Both the position numbers and the translations under genes were made by a program. A stretch of DNA of 20,319 bases from a virus. The notes beneath the pieces were generated by a model. That model saw only the letters and a list, made by a program, of their open reading frames with translations. It searched no databases and was not told where the DNA came from. Positions 7,694 through 15,510 of the stretch are shown here, piece after piece (positions within the stretch are counted from its first letter, which is position 1; the number at the start of each line of letters is the position of its first letter). The stretch covers positions 1 through 20,319 of the IMG/VR virus record IMGVR_UViG_3300007363_000142, one strand, 5' to 3'.

Positions 7694-8241
7694 TGGCTGA
7701 CGCCAACGATTCGGTCACATTCGAGAGCCGGGAAATCCAGGACTTTCTCGCCAACCTCACGCGTAAAACCAAAGCGATCGCGGACATGCGCAAAGAGTAT
7801 GCAGCGCTGCTTTCAGCGATCGTTTATCGCGACATCATGGACCACTTCGCAAACGAAGAGGGCTCCGGTGGTCCGTGGAAAGGCTGGTCGAAATCTTATT
7901 CCGATGCCGTCGATGGGAAGGTCGCCTTCCGCACGATCAACGGCAAGGTGATGGCCTTCGACAACTCGAGCGGCAATTTTAAAAAGCCTCGCGAGCGCGG
8001 AATGATCCTCCAGAATACCGGGAAGCTGCGCAATTCTTTTACGCCGACGAAGTACAAGGCCGACGGTCAAGGGATCCGCTGGTACAACAACGCGAAAACA
8101 AGTTCGGGTTTTCCGTACGCCTATGCGCACGATACGGGTGGTCCGAAGCTCCCAAAGCGCGACTTCATGTGGCTCTCGGATAAAGCCTTCGACCGCATCG
8201 TCGAGCAGACGCTTCAATTCATGATGGAGAATGGTTTCTAA
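7693..8241 (+). CDS. Tail completion / virion morphogenesis protein, Mu gpG-like
   Basis: Probable head-tail joining protein of the Phage_tail_S (Mu gpG) family, 182 residues. Visible signatures are the tryptophan-rich GGPWKGWSKSY (59-69), the RGMILQNTGKLRNSF segment, equivalent to the family's G-x-x-L-x-x-T-G-x-L-x-x-S motif, the RWYNNAK...PYAYAHDTGG region, equivalent to Y-A-x-x-H-x-x-G, and the closing KRDFMWLSDKAFDRI, equivalent to R-x-F-L-G-L-S. In Mu this protein is needed to connect filled heads and tails. It starts inside the stop of the gp36-like gene (TGATGG), a coupled arrangement. Confidence 0.85.
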   Translation: MADANDSVTFESREIQDFLANLTRKTKAIADMRKEYAALLSAIVYRDIMDHFANEEGSGGPWKGWSKSYSDAVDGKVAFRTINGKVMAFDNSSGNFKKPRERGMILQNTGKLRNSFTPTKYKADGQGIRWYNNAKTSSGFPYAYAHDTGGPKLPKRDFMWLSDKAFDRIVEQTLQFMMENGF

Positions 8242-8752
8242 GATGGGAAATGTGATCGACCTTAACGGCATCAAAGATGAAATCAAGTCGATCCTCGACA
8301 CGTCGAACGTTATCGGCGCGAATCCGGTGGACCTCTCCAACGGAATGACCTCGCGAGTGGCGATGGTCTTCAGCGGTGTGCGCCCAGACCTTATTCCGGT
8401 CCAGGCGTCGAGCTGGCCTTTCGTTACTTCCTACGTCACGCAGAAACCCATTACGGGCGCGGACATTGCGAAGGACCAACTGAATTCTCGCCGGATGGCC
8501 GACGTCACTCTTGAAATCGTGGGCGGTGTCTATAACGATAATTATCAAGGTGACGAAAAGGACCCAGCCGAGCAGGATATTAACTGCCTCATGGAAAACA
8601 TCGAACTCGTGCTGCGGGGAAATCCGAACCTGAACGGGAAAGTCCTTTGGCAAGTGCCGACCGACGTGCAGTATTTCTCACGAAAAGCGTCGGACTCCGA
8701 GGGTCACATCCGGGCGGGCGTGATTACTCTGAAGTGCAAGGTCTCATATTAA
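8231..8752 (+). CDS. Probable tail terminator protein
   Basis: A 173-residue protein in the position of the lambda U / gp37-like tail terminator: after the gpG-like gene and before the tail tube. The sequence looks alpha/beta, starting with GIKDEIKSILDTSNVIGANPV and followed by SSWPFVTSYVTQKPI, DVTLEIVGGVYN and the C-terminal AGVITLKCKVSY, the kind of strand-rich end seen in tail terminators that cap the tube. The first ATG (8231) overlaps the previous gene by 11 bases. ATG at 8243, giving a protein four residues shorter, is equally possible, because the only nearby purine-rich site (GGAGA, 8226-8230) abuts the first and lies 12 bases from the second. Role is from position and general appearance. 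Confidence 0.65.
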   Translation: MVSKMGNVIDLNGIKDEIKSILDTSNVIGANPVDLSNGMTSRVAMVFSGVRPDLIPVQASSWPFVTSYVTQKPITGADIAKDQLNSRRMADVTLEIVGGVYNDNYQGDEKDPAEQDINCLMENIELVLRGNPNLNGKVLWQVPTDVQYFSRKASDSEGHIRAGVITLKCKVSY

Positions 8753-8764
8753 ACGGAGTGAACG

Positions 8765-9748
8765 GTGCGCGACGAACAGGTTTTGGCTCAATCGAAGGCG
8801 GCATACAATCAGTGGGCTCCGCAGTGGCGCGAGCACGCGAAGATTCATGCCGAATTTCCGCAGAAGTCCCTCTCTGATTTTAACTCGACGGGCGTCGGGA
8901 AAGCGGTCCTCGCGATCGCGAACGGTTACTCCCTCGAGGAAAATATCCAGACGATCTTCGAGAATCAGAAGAACGTCGACATCATCTGCTGCGATAAAAC
9001 CCTGGGCCATCTGCTCTCGCACGGGATCACGCCGAAGTTCTGCCTCGTCGCCGACGCGAACGTGTCGTACGAAAAATATCTCAAGCCCTTCGAGAACGAA
9101 CTCGAGGACACGATCCTTTTGATGAACGCCTGCGGAAATCCCGAGTGGACGAAGAACGGGAACTGGAAAGATATTTATTTTTTCGTGAATAAGGACATCC
9201 TCGGGAGCGAAAAAGAGTTCTGTAAAATTTCGGGATGCCCGAACATCATCCCCGCGGGCACGAACGTCTCGAACGCGCTCGTGATTATGCTCTCGCAATC
9301 CGATAACAACGCGCGACAGAATTTCTTCGGTTACGACAAGATCTTGCTGATCGGGTTCGATTACTCGTGGAAATTCAACGGGAAGTATTACGCGTTCGAC
9401 GACGACGGCGGTGGAAAAGCGAACTACATGCGCCACAGCTATCTCGTTTTCCCGACCGGGGAGTTCGGCTACACGTCGGGGAATTTGCAATTTTCCGCGC
9501 AGTGGCTCGAGCAGTACATTCGCGCATTCAATCTCCCGGTGGTGAACTGCGCGAAAGCGACGCTGTTGAACCTTAAGAACTGCGATCTGAAAGAGCAAAT
9601 GCAATACCGTTTCCGCTCCGAGGACTCGAAGATCGCGCGGAACTTGCTCGCGGAATTGAGAAAGATCGACGAATTTAAAAACGAAGTTCAGAAAAAACTC
9701 TCGGAGATCGGGAAATCCCACTGGGATTCTTTCGTCTGCTCCGTTTAA
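8765..9748 (+). CDS. DUF115 / MptE-like (Maf-type) glycosyltransferase-family protein
   Basis: A 327-residue protein of the DUF115 (MptE-like, MAF_flag10) family. Visible landmarks are VLAIANGYSLEENI (48-61, the nucleotide-binding N-G-x-S-L loop), IICCDKTLGHLLSHGITPKF (73-92), LVADANVSY (94-102), PAGTNVSNALVIMLSQ (163-178) and ILLIGFDYSW (193-202), equivalent to the family's I-L-I-G-x-D-L motif. Known members either transfer pseudaminic or legionaminic acid-type sugars to flagellin (Maf) or act on a pterin (archaeal MptE). The size here is close to the bare catalytic domain. It is set between the tail terminator and tail tube genes, with GGAG 6 bases before its GTG start, so it is an integrated member of the operon. 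This is unusual for a morphogenesis cluster. Substrate unknown; tail protein glycosylation is one possibility. Confidence 0.82.
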   Translation: MRDEQVLAQSKAAYNQWAPQWREHAKIHAEFPQKSLSDFNSTGVGKAVLAIANGYSLEENIQTIFENQKNVDIICCDKTLGHLLSHGITPKFCLVADANVSYEKYLKPFENELEDTILLMNACGNPEWTKNGNWKDIYFFVNKDILGSEKEFCKISGCPNIIPAGTNVSNALVIMLSQSDNNARQNFFGYDKILLIGFDYSWKFNGKYYAFDDDGGGKANYMRHSYLVFPTGEFGYTSGNLQFSAQWLEQYIRAFNLPVVNCAKATLLNLKNCDLKEQMQYRFRSEDSKIARNLLAELRKIDEFKNEVQKKLSEIGKSHWDSFVCSV

Positions 9749-9761
9749 GAAGAGGTGAATT

Positions 9762-10808
9762 ATGGGTGTCGGACAAGGATCTTTGATCGGAAATCTTTCG
9801 TACCACGCTTTCGGGCGGGAGCTTTCCTACGGCTCGTACAATACCTGCACGGCGGGACTCAACGTCCTTTCGTCGTCGATGAAGGTTGCTCAGGAGACGA
9901 AAGTTCTTGAGGAAATTCAGACCTCGCGCACGAACTCGAACGCGCTCGCGCTCTCGAAAATGGTCGAGGGCGACATGGAATTCTATTTTTCCCCTCGCGC
10001 TTTGGCGGCGAACTATTTGCTGCAGAATGCCTTCGGCGGCGGTCCCGTGACGTCGGCGACGGCGACGGGAGAAACGGCGGGCGGTGCCGGATTCACCCAC
10101 ACCGTGAACATTCAGAACTTCGATCAGACGTATTCCTCGCTCTGCTTGAACGTCCGTAAGGGTGACTCGACGAGCGGGAAAGTCTTCCAGTACGACGGCA
10201 TCCGCGTGAACGAATTCACGTTCTCGGCGGAAATCGACGAAGCTCTGAAATGCACCGCGAGCCTGATCGGTCGCGACGCGACGGTCGGCGGAACGGACGT
10301 CGCCGGCGTGCTCTCGACGGGTGCGCAACAGCCCCTGAGCTTCGTCAACGGTCGCTTCTCGGTGGAAGGTTCGGTCGGTTCGCTGACCTCGACCTCGTAC
10401 TGGAACGTCCAGAACATAGAGTTCAAGATCTCGAACAACCTCATGTCGGATTCGGGATCTCGCCGAATCGGGACGAACGTTCTCCAAGTTCTGCCGGCGG
10501 GGATGGCGGTCTTCGAATTGAAGGTCACGGTCCGCTTCGACACGACGACCGCGTACGATGCAATGCTCGCGCAGACGCAGTTCGCGGCGGAGTTCGAGTT
10601 CCTCGGCGCGACGATGGCGACTTCGAAAATTCGCGAGGGCATCAAGATCGTTTTGCCCGCGGTGAAAATTCTCGACTCCGGCGATCCCGAGATCGGTGGA
10701 CCGAACGAGCTGCTCACCTCGGAAATCACGTTCGTCGTGCTCCGAGACCTCAACGCCGGGTACGCGTGCCGCGCACTCGTGACGAACGATACGGCGTCGT
10801 ATGCTTAA
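9762..10808 (+). CDS. Tail tube protein
   Basis: Major tail subunit that polymerises into the tube, 348 residues. Diagnostic pattern: LSYHAFGRELSYGSYNTC with a conserved G-x-E-x-x-Y-G-T-like N-terminus, LEEIQTSRTNSNALALSK, VEGDMEFYFSPRALAANYLL (the family's G-x-x-x-x-x-x-x-P x x L... strand), then strand-rich segments such as KVFQYDGIRVNEFTFSAEID and NVQNIEFKISNNL, and a C-terminal EITFVVLRDLNAGY. It follows terminator and DUF115 genes and precedes the tail chaperone, the standard place. The site AGAGGTG before the ATG is strong, as expected for an abundant virion protein. It is longer than many tube proteins, which leaves room for an additional exposed domain. Confidence 0.82.
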   Translation: MGVGQGSLIGNLSYHAFGRELSYGSYNTCTAGLNVLSSSMKVAQETKVLEEIQTSRTNSNALALSKMVEGDMEFYFSPRALAANYLLQNAFGGGPVTSATATGETAGGAGFTHTVNIQNFDQTYSSLCLNVRKGDSTSGKVFQYDGIRVNEFTFSAEIDEALKCTASLIGRDATVGGTDVAGVLSTGAQQPLSFVNGRFSVEGSVGSLTSTSYWNVQNIEFKISNNLMSDSGSRRIGTNVLQVLPAGMAVFELKVTVRFDTTTAYDAMLAQTQFAAEFEFLGATMATSKIREGIKIVLPAVKILDSGDPEIGGPNELLTSEITFVVLRDLNAGYACRALVTNDTASYA

Positions 10809-11283
10809 ATGGCTCCGGCGCTTGATCTTCGGAAACGATCTGAAGGACTTCCTGAACCAGACCAAAAAGGTCCGGGTTCGGGGAGTCCGGTTCGTTATCC
10901 GCCGCGTGGATGTTTCGAATTACTTGGATGGCTCGTCGGTCATGCGCGAGAAGTACGCCGAGTATCGGAACGAAAAAGCGCCACTGCTGGAAAAAAATCA
11001 GAAGAAAATCCGCCAGCACATGACCGAGGTCATCGTCGCCGGCACGGTTTCTCCGAAGATTTTCCACAAGCAAGAAGACGCCGAAGCCAAGGACGGGATC
11101 TGGGTCGAGGCCATGTTTTCGAATGCCGAACTCGCGGGTGAGCTTTACCAGAGGATCATCGAGTTGACGTACGGTAAAAAAAAAGTACGACAACTTTCCT
11201 TGCAGCAGCAAAACTTAGAGAAATTGATGTCCTCTGCAAACGCTACGGACTCCGCCCCAGCGATTACCTCCGTTCCGAGTTAG
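10801..11283 (+). CDS. Tail assembly chaperone, short form (gpG-like)
   Basis: Unshifted product of the G/GT chaperone locus, 160 residues, helical and basic, lying between the tail tube and tape measure genes exactly where lambda G and its equivalents lie. These chaperones coat the tape measure protein during tail assembly and are not in the final virion. The start overlaps the tube stop (ATGCTTAAATGG, ATG at 10801). Codons 126-128 are three lysine AAA codons forming an A9 run, after which the zero frame continues for only 32 residues of low-complexity sequence and stops at 11281-11283. Confidence 0.8.
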   Translation: MLKWLRRLIFGNDLKDFLNQTKKVRVRGVRFVIRRVDVSNYLDGSSVMREKYAEYRNEKAPLLEKNQKKIRQHMTEVIVAGTVSPKIFHKQEDAEAKDGIWVEAMFSNAELAGELYQRIIELTYGKKKVRQLSLQQQNLEKLMSSANATDSAPAITSVPS

Positions 11284-11366
11284 ACGACCTTCAGTTCGAT
11301 CTTCTCGTCGCGTCGGCTGGGGTGACGGCGGAAGCGAAGGCGAATAAACCGAAAGGACGTCGGTAA
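10801..11366 (+). CDS. Tail assembly chaperone, -1 frameshift fusion (gpGT-like)
   Basis: Long form made by a -1 ribosomal slip at A AAA AAA (11178-11184): 128 residues in the first frame, then 60 residues read from 11184 in the -1 frame to TAA at 11364-11366. The extension contains LREIDVLCKRYGLRPSDYL and then SELDDLQFDLLVASAG, a folded-looking helical T-type domain far more protein-like than the zero-frame tail. Its stop codon directly touches the ATG of the tape measure gene (11367), the classic lambda/HK97 layout. The +1 frame hits a stop shortly after the run, so -1 is the only productive shift. The frames and slippery run are seen; frameshifting itself is inferred from this conserved strategy. 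Confidence 0.8.
11176..11184 (+). promoter_or_regulatory. A9 slippery sequence for -1 frameshift
   Basis: Nine consecutive A bases read as AAA AAA AAA in the chaperone frame, containing the heptamer A AAA AAA (11178-11184) followed by G. Tandem tRNA-Lys slippage of -1 leads into the T-type extension. A weak 6-pair inverted repeat downstream (TTGCAG 11200-11205 with CTGCAA 11234-11239) might stimulate it, but its 28-base loop makes this doubtful. Confidence 0.72.
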
Positions 11367-13340
11367 ATGTCGGACCAAAAAGAAGCAACACTCTGGCTCA
11401 AGATTAAGCAAACGGGCACCGAAATCCTCGGCAGCATCGCGGATAATATCGACAACATCGGGATCATTGCGGGATCCGTTTTCGCTTTGGCAACCGCGGC
11501 GATCGCGAAGACCGTGGCCGAATTCGGTGAGGCCGATCAGGGAGTTCAGCAACTCAACCGCGCGATGATTAACGCCGGGGTTTACACCGAGGACCTCTCG
11601 AAGCAGTACGTCGATCTGGCGTCGAATCTTCAGAAGGTGACAGCGTATTCGGATGACGAGATCATCGCCGCGCAACGAACGATCCAGCAAAAAATCGGCA
11701 ACATGAAAGTCACCGAAGACCTGACGAAAGCCGTCTTGGACTTCGCCGCTGCGGAACAGATGGACGTAGTTCAGGCCGCCGACCTCGTAGGGAAAACGAT
11801 TGGAACCCAGACGAATGCTCTCGCGCGTCAGGGCATCGAGATTGACACGACCAAATCGAAGACCGAAAAACTCACGCTCGTCGTGCAGCAGTTGAATAAC
11901 CGCTCGAAAGATCAGGCGACGACCGCCGCGCAAGGGATCGGTTCGTTCAAGCAATTAAAGAATGCCGTCTCTGACCTCGCCGAAGATATCGGGGCCAAGC
12001 TCGCGCCGATGGTCTTTAAGGCGACCGGGTACATCATCGACCTGTTCCGTACCATGAAAGAAAACCAGACCACCGTGACGGTCATCGCGAGCGTGCTCGC
12101 CGGACTCGCGGCGGTCTCAGGATCGATCGTCGTGATCGCGGGTTTAACGAAAGCCTTTATCGCGCTGACGGCCGCAGCGACGGCTCTCGGCGTCGCGGTC
12201 TCGACGATCGCATGGCCCGTTGCCATCCTCGGAGCGGCAGCCGCGGCTCTCGGGTATTACGCCGTCAAATCAAACGAAGCGAAGGCCTCGACGACGGACC
12301 TGAAAAAAGAGATCGCGGACATCGAAGCTCAGTTGAAATATCTCAACGACCAGCTCACGAGGAACCGCGAGAACCTGACCTCGAGCGGCATCATCGACAT
12401 GAACACGATGGTGAAAAAGCTCCAGACGACGCTCGAAGAAAAGAGAAAGCTCCTCGAGGCGTCCGCTCAGGACGAAAAAAAGATCGACGAAAAGAAAGAG
12501 CAGGACCTCGAACTCGCCCGTCAAAACGCGGCCCGATTGCGTCTACAGGCCCAGGCCGAGGAACAGAATCGCTTCCTCGCAAAGAAGATCGAAGGCCAGC
12601 AGCTCGCGATGGCGATGGAGTCGGAGGATCAGCAGATCCGTCTCGCGAATATGGTGGTCCAGGAAGAAGAAAAACTCGCCCTCATCAACACCGCCGAGCA
12701 AGCGAAGCTCGACGCGATGATCTCGTTTTTCCAAAAGCGTGCGGACGCGGAGCAGAATGCTTTTAAAAAGTCCGAAGATCTCAAGAAGGTTTCCGACTTA
12801 AACCTTCAGAAAGCGGAACTACAAAAAACCGCCTTCGAATTGCAGCAAGATCAGATTCGGAAGAAGAACCGCGAAGACACTCTCGCGACCATCGCGACGA
12901 TGCAGAACTCGTCGAATAAGGAATTGGCCTTCATCGGGAAAGCGGCGGCGCTGACGCAGATCGCAATTGAAACTCCCGTCGCCATCGCGAAAGCAATCGC
13001 GGCGTTTCCTCCGCCTTTCGGGATCGCAGCCGGCGTTCTGGTTGGCGCTGCAATGGCCGCGCAAGCCGCGCAAGTCGCGGGCATCCCTCTCGCTGAGGGG
13101 GGTATCGTGAAAGCCACGCCTGGCGGCGTTCCGGCGATTATCGGCGAAGGCGGGAAGGACGAGGCCGTGATCCCGCTCGACGGGAACAATCCTCTTGGCG
13201 GAAACACCTACATTTTCCAGGTCTACGGTGGGATGCTCGGGGACGAAAGAACCGCAGGAGAGTTCGCCGTCGCCGTCGATCGGCAGCTTTACAAGTTGCG
13301 GCAAGAGGGCGGATCAATCGCTTTCGATGGGAGAGTCTAA
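11367..13340 (+). CDS. Tail tape measure protein
   Basis: Ruler that fixes tail length and is ejected during DNA delivery; 657 residues. Residues about 1-230 are helical with AQRTIQQKI and AADLVGKTIGTQTNALARQG, typical of the N-terminal conserved region of phage tape measures. Residues about 236-300 are strongly hydrophobic with alanine/glycine helices (several membrane-inserting segments). Residues about 308-530 are a long charged coiled coil. Residues about 540-657 hold another Ala-rich hydrophobic stretch, then LAEGGIVKATPGGVPAIIGE, the hallmark C-terminus of many tape measures. At about 1.5 angstroms per residue the length implies a tail near 100 nm, which is a rough inference. The ATG immediately follows the frameshift stop and is preceded by AAAGGA at 11352-11357. 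Confidence 0.92.
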   Translation: MSDQKEATLWLKIKQTGTEILGSIADNIDNIGIIAGSVFALATAAIAKTVAEFGEADQGVQQLNRAMINAGVYTEDLSKQYVDLASNLQKVTAYSDDEIIAAQRTIQQKIGNMKVTEDLTKAVLDFAAAEQMDVVQAADLVGKTIGTQTNALARQGIEIDTTKSKTEKLTLVVQQLNNRSKDQATTAAQGIGSFKQLKNAVSDLAEDIGAKLAPMVFKATGYIIDLFRTMKENQTTVTVIASVLAGLAAVSGSIVVIAGLTKAFIALTAAATALGVAVSTIAWPVAILGAAAAALGYYAVKSNEAKASTTDLKKEIADIEAQLKYLNDQLTRNRENLTSSGIIDMNTMVKKLQTTLEEKRKLLEASAQDEKKIDEKKEQDLELARQNAARLRLQAQAEEQNRFLAKKIEGQQLAMAMESEDQQIRLANMVVQEEEKLALINTAEQAKLDAMISFFQKRADAEQNAFKKSEDLKKVSDLNLQKAELQKTAFELQQDQIRKKNREDTLATIATMQNSSNKELAFIGKAAALTQIAIETPVAIAKAIAAFPPPFGIAAGVLVGAAMAAQAAQVAGIPLAEGGIVKATPGGVPAIIGEGGKDEAVIPLDGNNPLGGNTYIFQVYGGMLGDERTAGEFAVAVDRQLYKLRQEGGSIAFDGRV

Positions 13341-14113
13341 TGGAGTTCGCGACGAAGAATCTCATCAACACGACGACGATGATCGCGGTGAATTCGAACA
13401 CGCTCGCGTCGGAGAACCTCTTCAATCGCGATCCGTTTTACCAGTACGTTTCCGACAACCTCGCGGACGACTCGCTGACCGCGCAGATCATTATCGACTT
13501 CGGCCAGACGACGCCCGTTTCGCGCATCGGTATCCTCGACACGAACGCGAAGGAATTCAAACTCTTCTACGACGGCGTAACGGCCTCAACGTTCCCGATT
13601 CAGAATGCGGACACGGCGGCAAGCTCCTGGCTGAACTTCTCGAGCGAGAATTTGTTCATCCGTTTCGCGACTCTCTCGTGCCGGACGATCACTTTGGACA
13701 TCAAAAAAACTCAGGTGGCGAACCAAGAGAAACTCGTCGGCCTGTTTTACATCGGCGATCTCATCTTCGACATGACCCGCGTACCTTCATCGAAAGGTTA
13801 CAAGCCGGTGATTGTCCCGATGCAAGTCGTCCATAAAATGAGCGACGGCGGCGTGCGACTGCACAACGTCCGCAAAAAACATCAGGACTCGATCTCTTTC
13901 GACTACCTTCCCGCCGATCAAACAGAGCAGGTCAAGGCGCTCTACGATTACCCGACGTCGTTCCAGTTCATCCCGTTCGGGACGGCAACCTCGTGGAACG
14001 GGTATATGTACGAAGCGATCTGGGACGGTAATTTTGGTTTCTATGAATTCTCCGGCGACGCCGTGGCCTCGGGCCACACCGGGAAAATCACTCTGAAGGA
14101 AACGACCGGATGA
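13340..14113 (+). CDS. Distal tail-like protein with discoidin-like N-terminus
   Basis: A 257-residue tail-tip protein, the first after the tape measure, where siphophage Dit-type or lambda M/L-type proteins lie. Residues about 20-125 resemble a discoidin / F5-8 type C beta-sandwich: LASENLFNRDP, QIIIDFGQTTPVSRIGIL and SSWLNFSSENLFIRF have the D-F-G-x-x-x-x-V-x-x-I-x-I and closing-strand layout. The remainder contains DLIFDMTRVPSSKGY and many aromatic residues (SFQFIPFGTATSWNGYMYEA). The discoidin-like fold could bind carbohydrate or simply serve as structure. It overlaps the tape measure stop by one base and the next gene by four bases. The Dit label rests on position; the domain resemblance is by eye. 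Confidence 0.68.
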   Translation: MEFATKNLINTTTMIAVNSNTLASENLFNRDPFYQYVSDNLADDSLTAQIIIDFGQTTPVSRIGILDTNAKEFKLFYDGVTASTFPIQNADTAASSWLNFSSENLFIRFATLSCRTITLDIKKTQVANQEKLVGLFYIGDLIFDMTRVPSSKGYKPVIVPMQVVHKMSDGGVRLHNVRKKHQDSISFDYLPADQTEQVKALYDYPTSFQFIPFGTATSWNGYMYEAIWDGNFGFYEFSGDAVASGHTGKITLKETTG

Positions 14114-15510
14114 GTATCATCGAGGCGATCAAACAACCAAAGGCCGATATCTTCCGACGCATTTTCATCAAGCGCCGGAGTCAGATCACGGGCCTTTACG
14201 AAGAGGACTGGCTCGACGTGACGTCGGATGTTAAATCATTCGGAAAGGTCAAGCAGGACATCGACTCGGTTCGTCTCTACCAGTTTTCTTTCTCGAACAT
14301 GAAGGTCACTTTCGAGAACGACTCGGGCCGGTACAATCCCTCGACGTCGGACTTCTCACTGTGGAATGGATTTCTAAACCAGCAGCGCACGCTCGTAAAA
14401 GTCGAGATTGGTTTCATTACGCGCTACCAGCGCGATGATGGATTCTGGGTCAATAAAGAATACCAGGGCGCGGTTCTTTGGGACGAGGCCTCGTGGGATT
14501 CGGAAGACGAATGGGACTTCGAAGAGTCGCCGATCGTTTTCACGGGAATTATTTCAGGCGACATTCCGCTCTCGGATAAAGACGAAGTGACGTTCACGAT
14601 CAAGCCGCTGACCTCGGTCTTCGACGATTTCCCCGCGGTTGAATTGACCGGGTGGACTTCGACCGGGATGACCGCATCGCAGTTCATGGGGATGCTTCGC
14701 GATCAGCAAGACGGGAACGGGAATTACATTTTCCGTGGTTTCTTCGGCGACACCGTGGCGAATTGGGATATCTCGGCCACGTCGAGCGTCTATTCCCAAC
14801 TGAACACGTCGGGCGCGGAAGGCGTTTACGACAAAACGGTGTGGGAAGTCATTCAGACTCTCTCGGAGGCCGAGAACTACGTTCCGTACATCACGCCGGA
14901 TGGTCATTTTAAATTCGTTTCACGCGAAGCAAATCAAACGGCAACCGTTTACCAATTCCACGGCGCGGGCTCTTTCAACAACGAGTACGGACAAACGATC
15001 AAACAGGTGACGTCTTACGGACAGAAAATCTCGAAATATTACTCGCGCGTCGAAGTGAAATTCAAAGACACCTCGACCTCGGACTCGACGGTTTATGTTT
15101 CCTCCGCGTACGAAGTCACGCCATCGTCGAATCCGTTTGTTCTTGGACACCGGACCTTAAGCATCCAGAACTATTTTATCCCGAATACGGCGAGCGCCTT
15201 GGTGATCGCGAACCAAGTTTTCGACGATTACTCCGCGCTGAAAAACGAGATCGAATTCAAGACGAGTCTCGTTCCGCACCTGAACATTTTCGACCGGATT
15301 GCACTTTATTACGACCCGACCGAACCGGGAGAGAACTCCCTTTGGGATCTGAACAACTGGGCCGGGGACGACACCTCGACCTCTCAGGATCTCACTTGGG
15401 ATTCGTCTCCGGGTGATGCGATTATTTTGGAAGGGCAAGAGTTCAAGTTTTTAAGCATGGAAATCGACATCGACAATCTCGAATGTCGTTTCGTAGCGAG
15501 AGAGGTTTAA
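14110..15510 (+). CDS. Tail hub / baseplate protein (Tal or gp27-like)
   Basis: A 466-residue tail-tip protein that probably forms the hub beneath the distal tail ring. It begins with a basic, strand-rich section with VRLYQFSFSNMKVTFENDSG (54-73), similar in style to hub proteins, then a beta-rich region, then TVWEVIQTLSEAENYVPYIT with PDGHFKFVSRE, which resembles the hub domain that reads x-x-T-V-x-E-x-L-x-x-L... followed by D-G-x-F-x-F. Two tryptophan/aspartate-rich patches occur (LWDEASWDSEDEWDF at 123-137 and LWDLNNWAGDD from 411). No lysozyme or peptidase motif is visible, so this appears structural. Overlaps the upstream gene by four bases (ATGA). Confidence 0.65.
   Translation: MSIIEAIKQPKADIFRRIFIKRRSQITGLYEEDWLDVTSDVKSFGKVKQDIDSVRLYQFSFSNMKVTFENDSGRYNPSTSDFSLWNGFLNQQRTLVKVEIGFITRYQRDDGFWVNKEYQGAVLWDEASWDSEDEWDFEESPIVFTGIISGDIPLSDKDEVTFTIKPLTSVFDDFPAVELTGWTSTGMTASQFMGMLRDQQDGNGNYIFRGFFGDTVANWDISATSSVYSQLNTSGAEGVYDKTVWEVIQTLSEAENYVPYITPDGHFKFVSREANQTATVYQFHGAGSFNNEYGQTIKQVTSYGQKISKYYSRVEVKFKDTSTSDSTVYVSSAYEVTPSSNPFVLGHRTLSIQNYFIPNTASALVIANQVFDDYSALKNEIEFKTSLVPHLNIFDRIALYYDPTEPGENSLWDLNNWAGDDTSTSQDLTWDSSPGDAIILEGQEFKFLSMEIDIDNLECRFVAREV

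Noticed and set aside
11200-11239. Stem TTGCAG/CTGCAA as a frameshift-stimulating structure
   Set aside because: Only six pairs with a 28-base loop and 15 bases from the slippery run; too weak to claim as a feature, mentioned only as a possibility.
12474-12481. A7 run in the tape measure gene as a second frameshift site
   Set aside because: The tape measure frame continues unbroken through and far beyond the run, and the shifted frames give no domain-like extension.
13705-13711. Run of seven A bases in the distal tail gene as a slippery site
   Set aside because: The protein continues in frame with sensible sequence to an overlap with the hub gene; no shifted product is suggested.
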